The notes beneath the pieces are model-generated. The model did not search any database. It was not told where the DNA came from and saw nothing but the letters and a program-made list of their open reading frames with translations. A program made the translations under genes and the position numbers. Below, in pieces: positions 42,930 through 52,052 of a DNA stretch of 64,000 nucleotides; position 1 is the first letter of the stretch; every line of letters begins with the position of its first letter. The stretch is from NCBI RefSeq assembly GCF_900411375.1, contig NZ_LS422984.1, forward strand, positions 653,350 to 717,349. Direction: 5' to 3'. The stretch comes from Lentilactobacillus raoultii. GTDB lineage: Bacteria > Bacillota > Bacilli > Lactobacillales > Lactobacillaceae.

Positions 42930-43981
42930 TTTGCAACCGTCTCCTTGGATAGAATTTCCTTAACCCGCGGGATTACTTTGGTAGCGTACAGTTCAATCAT
43001 CCGCTCACGTTGGGCAGCGGTTTGATTACCGGCGCCGTAAACGAGATCGAAACGGCCCAAATCAAGTAACTTGATGGTTCGAGCAATTCGCTGGGCGACG
43101 TGTTCTGGGTTGCCTACGTAAAAGGAACCGGATTTGGTTTCACCGTCAAACTGTTCCCGACTCATCGGTGCCCAACCCCGGGTTAAGCCGATGCGATCAA
43201 AGTTAGCCTTGATATTTTTCCAAGCGACTGCCACAGCTTCGTCCTCGTCGTCAGCAATGAAGCCGTGAGAGTGAACGGCGACGGGATGAACCGGCTGGTT
43301 AAATTGAGCGGCGGCCTTCTTGTAGAGGTCCAAATAGGGCACAAAGCGATCAGCTTGACCGCCGATGATGGCTAAGATGACTTTGTAACCATAGCGGGCA
43401 GCTCGAATGATTGATTCGGGTGAGCCGCCAATGCCGATGTAGGTTTCCAAACCATCATAATCGGTCTTTGGATAGACGTCTTGATCTTTGAGAGATTGGG
43501 TGAAGCGACCATCCCAAGTAATTGGTTTTTCTTTGATTAATTGACTGTACATTTCCAGCTTCTCGTTAAATAAATCATCGTAATCGGTCAAATCATAACC
43601 AAACAATGGGAAGGATTCGGTAAAGGAACCACGGCCAAGCATGACTTGTGCGCGGCCATTGGAAAGTCCTTCAAGCGTCGCAAAGCGTTCGTAGACTCGA
43701 ACGGGATTGTCAGAGCTGAGCACCGTGACCGCTGTTGCCAGTTTAATATGTTGGGTGACGGAAGCAATGGCCCCCAGCACGATTTCGGGACTGGAAACAC
43801 TGTAATCCGGTCGGTGATGTTCACCAACGCCAATCACATCAACGCCAAGTTTGTCAGCTAAGGCACCTTCCTTAACAATTTGGCGAATGGATTGACCAGC
43901 TGTTAACAGGCTGCCGTCTTCAGCTGAAACAATATCACCAAAGGTTTCAAGCCCAAACTGTAATTTATCTACATTGACCAT
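42926..43981 (-). CDS. LLM-class flavin-dependent oxidoreductase
   Basis: A 351-residue bacterial-luciferase-like TIM barrel: FGLETFGDI at the start, VIGVGEHHRPDYSVSSPEIVLGAIA near residue 50, and VMLGRGSFTESFPLFGY near residue 110. It uses reduced FMN to oxidise an unknown substrate. AGGAGGATCAAC lies before the ATG at 43981; a longer in-frame extension lacks a ribosome site. Confidence 0.88.
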   Translation of the reverse strand: MVNVDKLQFGLETFGDIVSAEDGSLLTAGQSIRQIVKEGALADKLGVDVIGVGEHHRPDYSVSSPEIVLGAIASVTQHIKLATAVTVLSSDNPVRVYERFATLEGLSNGRAQVMLGRGSFTESFPLFGYDLTDYDDLFNEKLEMYSQLIKEKPITWDGRFTQSLKDQDVYPKTDYDGLETYIGIGGSPESIIRAARYGYKVILAIIGGQADRFVPYLDLYKKAAAQFNQPVHPVAVHSHGFIADDEDEAVAVAWKNIKANFDRIGLTRGWAPMSREQFDGETKSGSFYVGNPEHVAQRIARTIKLLDLGRFDLVYGAGNQTAAQRERMIELYATKVIPRVKEILSKETVAK

Positions 43982-44188
43982 GTTGATCCTCCTTTTGCTT
44001 ACTTTTTGTAAGTATGATATTAGGATATTATAGTTTGCGGGGGAATGCAAGGAAAATACATAAAAACGGATTGGTTATTATTAGAATTCTCATAGTTTGC
44101 CATAATTATGTAGTATAATAGTTATAAAAATAGATGCATTAATCGTAGAATCGATTGTTTGAAAATGTGAAGAAAGAGTAGTGATATA

Positions 44189-44920
44189 ATGCCGAGAGAG
44201 CCTAGTGTTTATATTAAGTTAGTTGATCCAATGTTTTTGACTTCCTTTGTAAATGATGGGATTATTCATTTTGGAAGCACTGCTGAGTATAGGAAAATTG
44301 AAGAAACTATGGGGAATTCTTGGATAGGCGACAAGCAGGATGGGTTGCTAACTGTTCCGACAAAGCATCTTTCGGAATTCAAGAGTGTAATCACTTATGC
44401 TGGGAAATCATATTCAGTACCTGTCACTGGAGGATTAAGCATGTCCATGGGAATGGATGCGTTTTGTTTTACACATATTGAAATTAGTGAATTACTAAAT
44501 CCTAATAAGAGGACGAAACTTATTAAAGATTTGAATAATTCTTTACTAAGTGACCCTGATTTTCCTAAAAAAGTGGTCTATTTTAAAGACTTTTCAATCT
44601 TTAAAAAGCGATTAATGAGGTGTTTGGAGATAGCAGGTTATGAGTCAGCAATTGGAAATGTAATATACGATAAAGAACCTTATGAACGTGCAGTCTGGAT
44701 TATGAAGCACTTGCCAGGAAGTGGATTAGGAAGTACATTTTGGATAAATTTTGTAAAAGCGAAAAAATTTTCAATTGAAAGGGAGACACGGATCATAATT
44801 AATCATAGGGCGTTGTTTCGGAACTTTGAAAACGTAAAAATAGGATCGATTTGTTCAATTACAAATTGTTATGATTCCCTTGCCGATTTCATAAAAGATT
44901 TTTATGAAACAAATTGCTGA
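44189..44920 (+). CDS. Unknown protein, DUF2971-like
   Basis: A 243-residue protein beginning YIKLVDPMFLTSFVNDGIIHFGS, with EYRKIEE and IGDKQDG. This pattern (small N-terminal strands, F-G-S, Y-R, G-D-x-x-D-G) is shared with DUF2971-like proteins that turn up in defence and mobile regions. No catalytic residues can be named. Strongly AT-rich compared with genes to the left. GAAAGAG lies upstream and a TATAAT box lies near 44115. First gene of the accessory region. Confidence 0.55.
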   Translation: MPREPSVYIKLVDPMFLTSFVNDGIIHFGSTAEYRKIEETMGNSWIGDKQDGLLTVPTKHLSEFKSVITYAGKSYSVPVTGGLSMSMGMDAFCFTHIEISELLNPNKRTKLIKDLNNSLLSDPDFPKKVVYFKDFSIFKKRLMRCLEIAGYESAIGNVIYDKEPYERAVWIMKHLPGSGLGSTFWINFVKAKKFSIERETRIIINHRALFRNFENVKIGSICSITNCYDSLADFIKDFYETNC

Positions 44921-45006
44921 CTTTTCAGGTTAGTAGTACGTAAAATGCATCTTGCGAAACAATTTATACTGGGTGTCAAATTTAATATTTGAGATGGGGG
45001 ATTTCT

Positions 45007-45579
45007 TTGTTTATAGCCAATATTTGTTCTGTCATTTTGCTTATTTTAGTTGCATTGACTTTTCTAACGCAACAACGTAGTAAGCAGCAAACAGCAGCCA
45101 GTAAAATTGCTACTTGGTTTAATGAGCGAGATGACGGAGTGGGTCAGTGTATTGTTAGTAATCGGAATGATTTTCCGGTATATAATATCTTCACATTTAT
45201 AATCCCTAATAATTTTAAAAGTAAAAATGTAAAAAGAATATTTGCTCATGTTATTAAAAACCAGGATGACCTCTATTTAAATCAACAATTGTTAGAGAAA
45301 AACGAGTGTAATGATCCTGAGCAAGTTGGAGTAGGTATAGAACAAATGAATAGGGAAGCTAACTTTAAAACATTAGTCTATTTTGAAAATCTTCCGCCTG
45401 GTGATAAAGACTTCCTATTCGATAATAATTATAGTTCTGGGCATGGTCATGGTGTACCAGGGATCTTTTTTACAGATAATCAAAATATAGAGTGGCTCCG
45501 CTTTTCTGATGGTAGTTTGCATCGAAAGAAATATATTAAAACAGCAACAAAATTGGCAGTTTTATTTAGTCACGTTTGA
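45007..45579 (+). CDS. Membrane-anchored protein, unknown
   Basis: About 190 residues: an N-terminal hydrophobic helix (FIANICSVILLILVALTFL), a basic stop, then a soluble domain with strand pattern (VGQCIVSNRNDFPVYNIFTFII ... FKTLVYFENLPPGDKDF). TTG start at 45007 after GGGGG. The domain layout resembles small membrane-anchored immunoglobulin-like proteins. No family recognised. AT-rich like its neighbours. Confidence 0.55.
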   Translation: MFIANICSVILLILVALTFLTQQRSKQQTAASKIATWFNERDDGVGQCIVSNRNDFPVYNIFTFIIPNNFKSKNVKRIFAHVIKNQDDLYLNQQLLEKNECNDPEQVGVGIEQMNREANFKTLVYFENLPPGDKDFLFDNNYSSGHGHGVPGIFFTDNQNIEWLRFSDGSLHRKKYIKTATKLAVLFSHV

Positions 45580-46092
45580 ACAGTATTAAGTCTGTCCTAG
45601 AGTAATTCTTAACTATTTGGTATAGTTTTGCTATTTAGTTTAAGAGCCAGTTTTATTTTTTCACTTATTTTGATTACTGATGAATACATTGAGATTCTAC
45701 CATTTGTGTATTGTCATGGAAATGTAAATGATGGTATGATAATTTTAACATTTAAATCGTGCGCTTACTGGAGTGAATTAAGCATTACTAAATTTATTAG
45801 AAGATGGCTGATTGTCACAGAAATATTGGCAGATTTGGGCCTCTGTTATTGGATGGTAAACGAAATTCGAAGTACGGTTGGGCATTCTATTACTGAGACT
45901 GCTTTTTAGATGGGATTATACAGTAATCGTTGGCTAGGTTTAGTTAGATGAGCCATAAAATAAGAATTTCAAGGTTACTGATTGATGATGGACACAGGGA
46001 CAAGCTTTTGCCAGCAAATTGTGTCTTGGAAGGCTGACAGGATGAAAGAAACTAATTTTGACAAAAATAAACTGTATTGGAGAAATGTACTG

Positions 46093-46530
46093 ATGAGGAA
46101 AAGATGGTTATGGTTGTTAGAAATTGCTGGGGTAACAGCCGGGGTAGTGGCTTTTAACTCACTAAACAATGTAGAAGCGGCTATTTGGCATAGTGGAATG
46201 CCAAAAGCTGTTAAGGGAACATGGGAAAGCAAACCTAAGAATGGTAACTATCATACATTCTTTTATCTTTGGAATTCGCCTACTGCGGGTGTGTATACAG
46301 TATCTAGATCTTATTTTGATAATCATTGGATGTGGGGAAATGAGAGGAATGGAATTTTTGGCAAGACACATTATAAGGTGATTAACCGTCATACATACAT
46401 GATAAAGGCAAAAAATAAAGATCTCTCAACTGGGTACGTGAAAGAAACCGTATATTCGCACAAACTCAAGATGAAATACTATGGTGAGAAACATGGTTAT
46501 GATGCTTTTACTATGTCCTTTCATAGATAA
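46093..46530 (+). CDS. Small secreted protein, unknown
   Basis: 145 residues. MRKRWLWLL, a hydrophobic stretch and NNVEAAIWH give a signal peptide. The mature part is rich in Trp, Tyr, His and Lys with beta pattern (GTWESKPKNGNYHTFFYLW ... MKYYGEKHGYDAFTM). Similar small secreted proteins are common in lactobacilli with no known role. The ATG at 46093 has GGAG 10 bases upstream. Confidence 0.6.
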   Translation: MRKRWLWLLEIAGVTAGVVAFNSLNNVEAAIWHSGMPKAVKGTWESKPKNGNYHTFFYLWNSPTAGVYTVSRSYFDNHWMWGNERNGIFGKTHYKVINRHTYMIKAKNKDLSTGYVKETVYSHKLKMKYYGEKHGYDAFTMSFHR

Positions 46531-46598
46531 CTAAGTAAGCTGATCTTACACCTCAATAATTAACCTATCAGTTTATTGAACGAAAGCGGCGATTTTGA

Positions 46599-47597
46599 AT
46601 GTCCTCATTTTTTCTAGCTTCACAAAATAAAAGCCACAAGTATGAATTCGAACATCAACTACTCTGGTCTCCAAAATTAAACAGAAATAAAGGTCGGAAT
46701 CAAGGATATGAAAATATGTCACGTGTTAAAAGAGGGGACATTATATTTCATGTGTTTAATCGAACTATTCATGCGGTAAGTGTTGCTAAGTTTGATGCTT
46801 ATACTTATCCTAAGCCTCCTGAGCTCAGTAAGACTATTTGGAATGATGATGGGTGGCGTGTTGACTGTGACATGATTATGATTAACCAAGAAAACGCTAT
46901 TCTTTTGGACGATTACCAAAGATGGTTTGACTCTCATAAAGGCGAAGTCTTTGACAAAATAGGAAGATTGAAGGAGCAGTATTTATTTCAGCTAAATGAA
47001 GATCAAAAGAACTTTTTGGTTAACTTACTTCCAAGAAAATTAATCCAGTCTCTTTTACTTGATGATACGGAGCCTAACGTAGATTCAATGTTTTCACATT
47101 TAGAGAAGGTTGATGTTGAAAGTGCAAGGGGAGTCAGTCTTGTAGGTGCAAGCGAAAGGGCTATGCATAGGATTGATCATAGTTTTAAAGTCAGTCACGT
47201 AAAAGATGAAGTTGGTAAGTTGGGAGAACGGCTTGTCTTTAAGTATCTAAGGCATGTCTGTTCAAATAAGTATCAGATTATTCCGATTTCCTCAAATTTA
47301 GCAGGTAACAAGGGAGACGACACGGCTGGGTATGATTTGAAATTAATTGGAAAACAAACAATAATTTATATTGATGTTAAAACAACAACTGGATCAGATG
47401 GGCCGTTTTATATGTCTGCAAATGAAAAACGGGTCTTAGACATGGTGGCTTCCAGAACGAATGAAATATATGAAATTTATCGAGTGTTTAATCTGTCCAA
47501 AACTGGTGAAGGTGTTGCTAAATTTGAAATAATTCGTGAAAAAGATCTAAACAATGCTAACTTTCAACCAGAAGACTATTTCGTTTCGCTCAGATGA
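46599..47597 (+). CDS. Predicted modification-dependent nuclease: EVE/PUA-like domain plus DUF3883 PDDEXK
   Basis: 332 residues. Residues 1-110 (FFLASQNKSHKYEFE...LWSPKLN, VKRGDIIFHVFN, AVSVAKFDAY) have the strand order of EVE/PUA-like readers of modified bases. Residues about 200-320 form a DUF3883 nuclease: E210 in GKLGERLVFKYL, then D246 in GYDLKLI, then D259-V-K261 in YIDVKTT, the PD-(D/E)xK core, followed by SANEKRVLDM and YEIYRVFN. Such fusions act as restriction enzymes against modified DNA. The ATG at 46599 follows GAAAGCGG. Next to a CRISPR array in an AT-rich island. Activity inferred. Confidence 0.7.
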   Translation: MSSFFLASQNKSHKYEFEHQLLWSPKLNRNKGRNQGYENMSRVKRGDIIFHVFNRTIHAVSVAKFDAYTYPKPPELSKTIWNDDGWRVDCDMIMINQENAILLDDYQRWFDSHKGEVFDKIGRLKEQYLFQLNEDQKNFLVNLLPRKLIQSLLLDDTEPNVDSMFSHLEKVDVESARGVSLVGASERAMHRIDHSFKVSHVKDEVGKLGERLVFKYLRHVCSNKYQIIPISSNLAGNKGDDTAGYDLKLIGKQTIIYIDVKTTTGSDGPFYMSANEKRVLDMVASRTNEIYEIYRVFNLSKTGEGVAKFEIIREKDLNNANFQPEDYFVSLR

Positions 47598-47698
47598 TTT
47601 TTATTCTGGATTTCTCAAGTGTTCAGAGATATGATTATTTTGTCCACTTAATCTCTTATGTTTTTATTTGGCTTACACGGAGAAACGGAGGATTAGTA

Positions 47699-48310
47699 AT
47701 GAAAATTCCCAAGCATCGCTATTTAAAAGAATTATTTGATTCTGATGATCCTTATTGGCTATTTGACCAAGACGAGAAGGATTTAAAAGAGGATTCGAAT
47801 TATCAATCGACTGGTATCCATTATTCGGAAATCTGGAATCTTGATGCTGAAAGTTTAGCGTGGGTTTACGAGCATTTACGATACTATAAAGGCTATACGT
47901 CAACCATGTTGTACCCCAGCTACGATAAAGGAACTGGCGAAAAGCAAAAGCCAAATATGGTTGAATATAAAGGACAAGAATATTATATAGGCAGTTTAAT
48001 TGATATTTTGCTTGATAAGATTCGCTACTACTTCAAACATGATCCGATAGAGTTTATTAAATATAAATATGCTTATATAAAGGGGCATGAAGGTGAACCA
48101 AAGCAGAGCTTTAACTTAACTGAGGGTGAGCGTAAATATTGGCAGTCAAAGGGGTTATTCCGGTCAGATAAAGCGGGCACAGTAGAAGTTACTAACCCGC
48201 ATACCTATTCAATGGAGCGGACTGATCAAGTGGGGTTATTTAAATATAAGCAGTACACCAGTGATATTTGGGATATCTGGAAAGCTTTATGGCCGAGTCT
48301 TTGGGATTGA
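47699..48310 (+). CDS. Unknown protein between the predicted nuclease and CRISPR array 1
   Basis: 203 residues, acidic N-terminus rich in Asp and Tyr (KELFDSDDPYWLFDQDEKD), then WVYEHLRYYKGYTSTMLYP and a C-terminal TSDIWDIWKALWPSLWD. No membrane segment or signal peptide. I do not recognise the family. ACGGAGG lies 8 bases before the ATG at 47699. It could be a partner of the upstream nuclease. Confidence 0.6.
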   Translation: MKIPKHRYLKELFDSDDPYWLFDQDEKDLKEDSNYQSTGIHYSEIWNLDAESLAWVYEHLRYYKGYTSTMLYPSYDKGTGEKQKPNMVEYKGQEYYIGSLIDILLDKIRYYFKHDPIEFIKYKYAYIKGHEGEPKQSFNLTEGERKYWQSKGLFRSDKAGTVEVTNPHTYSMERTDQVGLFKYKQYTSDIWDIWKALWPSLWD

Positions 48311-48564
48311 CAGAGAGCTCAATTGAGGTTTTTCCTAGATATGTGCAGGAACCTTCTTTAAGCGTAGCTACTTTATAATTAAAAATGAATAGTTTCACAA
48401 GACAATGTTTAATCGATAAAAGTGGTGCGACTTTATTATCTAAAACTTTAGCTTAGATAAAATTGTTTGAATTTTGGTGAAATCATTAGTAGGTAGTTGG
48501 CCAAACTGATAGAAATTGAGTGTTTTTTAATTTTAAAATGGCGATACAATGGGATTTATTTAGT
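48311..48564 (+). other. CRISPR array 1 leader region
   Basis: AT-rich, without coding capacity. The 28 bases just before the first repeat (AATGGCGATA...TTTAGT) match about two-thirds of the positions of the bases before array 2, beginning AATGGCG and ending TTTAGT. A TACAAT box at 48545-48550 may be the array promoter. Confidence 0.65.
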
Positions 48565-49717
48565 GTATTCCCCACGTATGTAGGGGTAATCCCTGCCCGC
48601 CTATATGCCGAAACCTCGTCTATCAGTATTCCCCACGTATGTAGGGGTAATCCTCGTTGAGCGTGATGTTCTTGACAAAAATTTTGGTATTCCCCACGTA
48701 TGTAGGGGTAATCCTAAGTTTGTCTTGAATGTCCGAGTTATCTTTGAGTATTCCCCACGTATGTAGGGGTAATCCCGCAAGCTACTTACACAAGTTGCTG
48801 GTAGCCTAGTATTCCCCACGTATGTAGGGGTAATCCTGAGTGAAGATGAAATGCTTGATCGCTTTGTCTGTATTCCCCACGTATGTAGGGGTAATCCTAC
48901 TATTAAATGCTGTACCGACTGCATTTAAAGGTATTCCCCACGTATGTAGGGGTAATCCCCCTTGTTAACATTTTCTAGTGTGTGCTCACTAGTATTCCCC
49001 ACGTATGTAGGGGTAATCCCCAAATATAGGCTTTGTAGTCCCTGTCAAAGGTGTATTCCCCACGTATGTAGGGGTAATCCCCATATGAGCAATGCCGAAA
49101 TTATGATCGCCAAGTATTCCCCACGTATGTAGGGGTAATCCTTGCTAAAACAAAATCTTGTTTATTGGCAAAAAGTATTCCCCACGTATGTAGGGGTAAT
49201 CCCTCGCAATCACTGAGCGCTTCACAGGCAATTCGGTATTCCCCACGTATGTAGGGGTAATCCCGAGGGATGCTGGTTAGTCCGGGGGCTATTCTTGTAT
49301 TCCCCACGTATGTAGGGGTAATCCTGAGTTTGGCACAAACGCAGCCGCCGTATTAGCGTATTCCCCACGTATGTAGGGGTAATCCTATCGGATAACCAGT
49401 ACAGCGTGCCAACCGGCAGTATTCCCCACGTATGTAGGGGTAATCCCGTGGCACAAGACGTACTAAATGCTTTCACATTGTATTCCCCACATATGTAGGG
49501 GTGATCCTTGAGATCTTTTTATGTATATGTATTCCCCACAGGGTGGGGGTGACCCGGATTTTGGGTTCGGCCGTACGGTATTCCTCACGGATGTGAGGGT
49601 GATCCTTAGGCGTTTGCTTAAGGTTTCCTAATTAAATTCGTATTCCCTACGGATGTAGGGGTGACTCGAATTTTTGGCTTTGCTATAAAGCATTCTCTAC
49701 TACGAAGGTGGCAATCA
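48565..49717 (+). CRISPR. CRISPR array 1, type I-E
   Basis: Sixteen 28-base repeats starting every 61 bases (48565, 48626 ... 49480) with 15 spacers of 33 bases. Repeats 1-15 are identical, beginning GTATTCCCCACG and ending GGGGTAATCC. Repeat 16 (49480-49507) differs by ACATATG and by ending GGGGTGATCC. Four further degenerate repeats follow at 49529, 49578, 49640 and 49690 with irregular spacers. The leader end is on the left, judged from the decaying right end and the homologous leader. Confidence 0.97.
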
Positions 49718-50239
49718 TTTTTATAAAATACCATTAGGGGCTGTATTTTTCTAGCAGTTGGCTGTCAAAAAATGTATTAATTGCAGCTGGTTGGTAGTGG
49801 AACGTGCTAAACATCTTCGAGACTGGTAAGGTTTTAGACTTGCCGGTCTTCTTGTGATACATGGATTATGGCTAAGTGTTTTAAAAACATGTAGTTCCGA
49901 AAATTAGATGTCGATGGTCTTTCATTTATTAGATTGACACCTCAATGTCTGGAATTAATAGCTGGAGGTGGGTCTAAATTAATGAGCAAACGAATCAATC
50001 AGTCGTGTTTAACAGTTAAAAACTACCACAACGATAATCTTACTGGGACTTTTAGATAACCTGACCAAATTATGATAGTTACAGAATAATTTTGGCGGAG
50101 AATTGGAACTTTATAAACGCGTTTGCGGCAACAAATTGTGTATCTTAAGCCTTAAAAGCTATCCTGAATAATCTCTACTTTTAAAATTGGTGCGATTTGG
50201 TCCTTTCTAAGGGCCATTTTTTATTTTTTTAGGCACTTT
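49718..50239. other. Non-coding stretch between array 1 and the insertion sequence
   Basis: AT-rich with no credible gene. A hairpin TGGTCCTT-TCT-AAGGGCCA at 50198-50216 followed by T-runs looks like a plus-strand terminator and may lie at or near the left end of the insertion sequence. Confidence 0.5.
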
Positions 50240-51752
50240 TGATCGCTGATAAAACTTGACTGGTTACTAACCGTCACTTTTTGACGAATTGGCGGCTTTA
50301 TTCAGCTGTTGAAGGCATGCCAAATAAGCCCCCGTTAAAATCCTTATTTTTTAAGTCACGTTCAGTTGCTTCTGCCTATAATTGCTGGACATTTAAGAGG
50401 ATCCGCCGGAAAGCCGCTTGGTGCACGTGGGTCGCACTTAACTTCAACTGGATTCGACGCGCCGTATGGACCACTTTCCCAGCCACTTTTAAGAGATACT
50501 TGCGAATCGTTTCAATGCAAAAGACTTGTTGGACTTTAGGAAAAGCTAGGCGGCGCATTAAATTGACCACGTTGTACGCCAGCTCGCTCATTAAGGTCCG
50601 CAGTTCGTTTTTTAACAGCGTCGAACTGTCGGTTTTGTCCATCGCAAAGCCGGTTTTAGCTTCTTTAATAAAGTTCTCCATCGTGCCCCGTCGCCGATAA
50701 ATTTTAAAGACGGTAGCGGCTGACACAGCTGAACTTAAGTTGGTAATGACGAAAGTATAATCAAATAACAGCTGGCCGGGGGTTAATTTAGCTTCGACGC
50801 AGACGCGTCGCGCAATTGTCCAGCTTTGGGCCTGATAAGTTAGCTCAAAGTAAACTGTTTGCGGCTGATCCCAACTGTAATCATCATACTGAATTAGCGC
50901 TTCTGCTTGATGCTCCAAGACGGCGTTGGTCTTTAAGCGAATCACGTAGTTCATGGCTTGCGCTTCACAAAAATCATAGAGTTCCGGCGTCGCAAACCCG
51001 CTATCGGCCCGACAGAAAAGGTCGGTCACTGGAACCGATTGTTGGTAATGCGCGATTAATGGCCGGATAAAATCCACGACCCCCGTGGAAGTATAGACGT
51101 TGCCCGGTCGCAATTTAACGTCTAAAAAATCACCGGTTTGGCCATCAAAAGCCACGATTGGATGATGCCCCCAGCAGCCGTAATGGGAATTGTAGGCCAC
51201 TCCTTGCTGGTGACCGAAGGCCTCATAATAGGTTGAATCCAAATCTAAAATCAGCGTTTGTTGATTGGTTTATCGACGGCCTAAATCAAGCAGGGCTTGG
51301 TTAGTGCGCCGCATACCGGCCAAAGTTGCCGGGGTCGCCCGCTTTAACAGGGCCGAAAGTGAGGACTGCTGGGCGACCTGCGTTAAACAGAGTTGAAAAC
51401 CCGGATCCTTCGCTAATTGATTGGCGGCGGAATCCGCCCGATAACCCGCAATGAGTTGCAGCAGCCACTGATGCAGTAACTGACCATTGCTATGCCGCCA
51501 GTATTTACGCTGATCATTAAAGGGGACCTGCGCCAGTAATTGATCCAAGTGAGTTTTATTAATGAATTCTTGGACTAGGATTAAGCCGCTATCCGACGTT
51601 AACGTGCCACCGGTATGTGAAACGTCAATTTTAGAGTTGAATTGTAACGGAATTTTCGATAAAGTCATTAGAGAGGACTCCTTTTGTTGGTTTTTTCTGA
51701 TAAATTTAATTTAACAGAACGGAGTCATTTTTTCACCCAATGGGTGAAAAAA
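50240..51752. mobile_element. IS1380-family insertion sequence (approximate limits)
   Basis: It carries one transposase gene on the minus strand. A perfect palindrome TTTTTTCACCCA / TGGGTGAAAAAA lies at 51728-51752 on the right and a terminator-like hairpin lies near 50200 on the left. I could not fix terminal inverted repeats or target duplication by eye, so the ends are estimates. It separates CRISPR array 1 from cas3. Confidence 0.65.
50376..51668 (-). pseudogene. IS1380-family transposase with an internal stop codon
   Basis: A 430-codon DDE transposase frame: FNSKIDVSHTGGTLTSDSGLILVQEF at the N-terminus is typical of IS1380. Then comes the catalytic region with LDLDSTYYEAFGHQQG, a second Asp in LFCRADSGFATPELYDF and YRRRGTMENFIKEAKTGF with the Glu. 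A TAA at 51270-51272 interrupts the frame between LGRR and TNQQT; the frame itself is unchanged, so one base change accounts for it. Unless suppressed, the element cannot move by itself. The other codons look intact, so the mutation is recent. Confidence 0.85.
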
Positions 51753-51802
51753 GCCGCTGGCCAAATCATTAATTTGATCGGGTCAGCGGCCCCTTTTTAT
51801 TT
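51753..51802 (+). terminator. Rho-independent terminator
   Basis: GCCGCTG...CAGCGGC with an inner AAATCA/TTTGAT stem, then CCCCTTTTTATTTTTT. Confidence 0.7.
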
Positions 51803-52052
51803 TTTAGAGATTATCCAGGGCTATCAATTCCTACCCTGGAATTAAAAATGTTGAAGAAATAAGCGATGTACAATGAAAACGCATTCATATATACTGGAGG
51901 GGGAAAGCAGGTTTTTCGTATTTAATTAAATAGAGGCATGATTTTTATTTTGAGTGGACTGAAATCTCAAAAAGGTGTATATTTATACTAAGCAAATGCC
52001 TAGTTACAAATATATTTGAAAAATTAGTAAAATTGAAGAGGGGCCAATAACA
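51803..52052 (+). other. Upstream region of the cas operon
   Basis: No gene. It should hold the cas promoter; several TATAAT-like boxes (TACAAT near 51870, TATACT near 51986) occur, but no -35/-10 pair is convincing. GAAGAGGGG is the ribosome site of cas3. Confidence 0.4.

Noticed and set aside
45628-45909. 93-residue open frame with two hydrophobic stretches
   Set aside because: TTG start without a ribosome site, odd composition and no family likeness. It may be a decayed gene but I cannot support it.
48601-49476. Open frames across CRISPR array 1 and likewise across array 2 (61398-63191)
   Set aside because: They are artefacts of the repeat: a recurring TPTYVGNT-like or PYIRGEY-like string is just the repeat translated.
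50281-50700. 139-residue plus-strand frame in the insertion sequence
   Set aside because: It is the shadow of the transposase gene on the opposite strand.
50198-51802. Similar GGCC-TTTTTATTTTTT tails on both sides of the insertion sequence as a target duplication
   Set aside because: Both are the T-runs of separate terminator hairpins and the match is too loose to be a target duplication.
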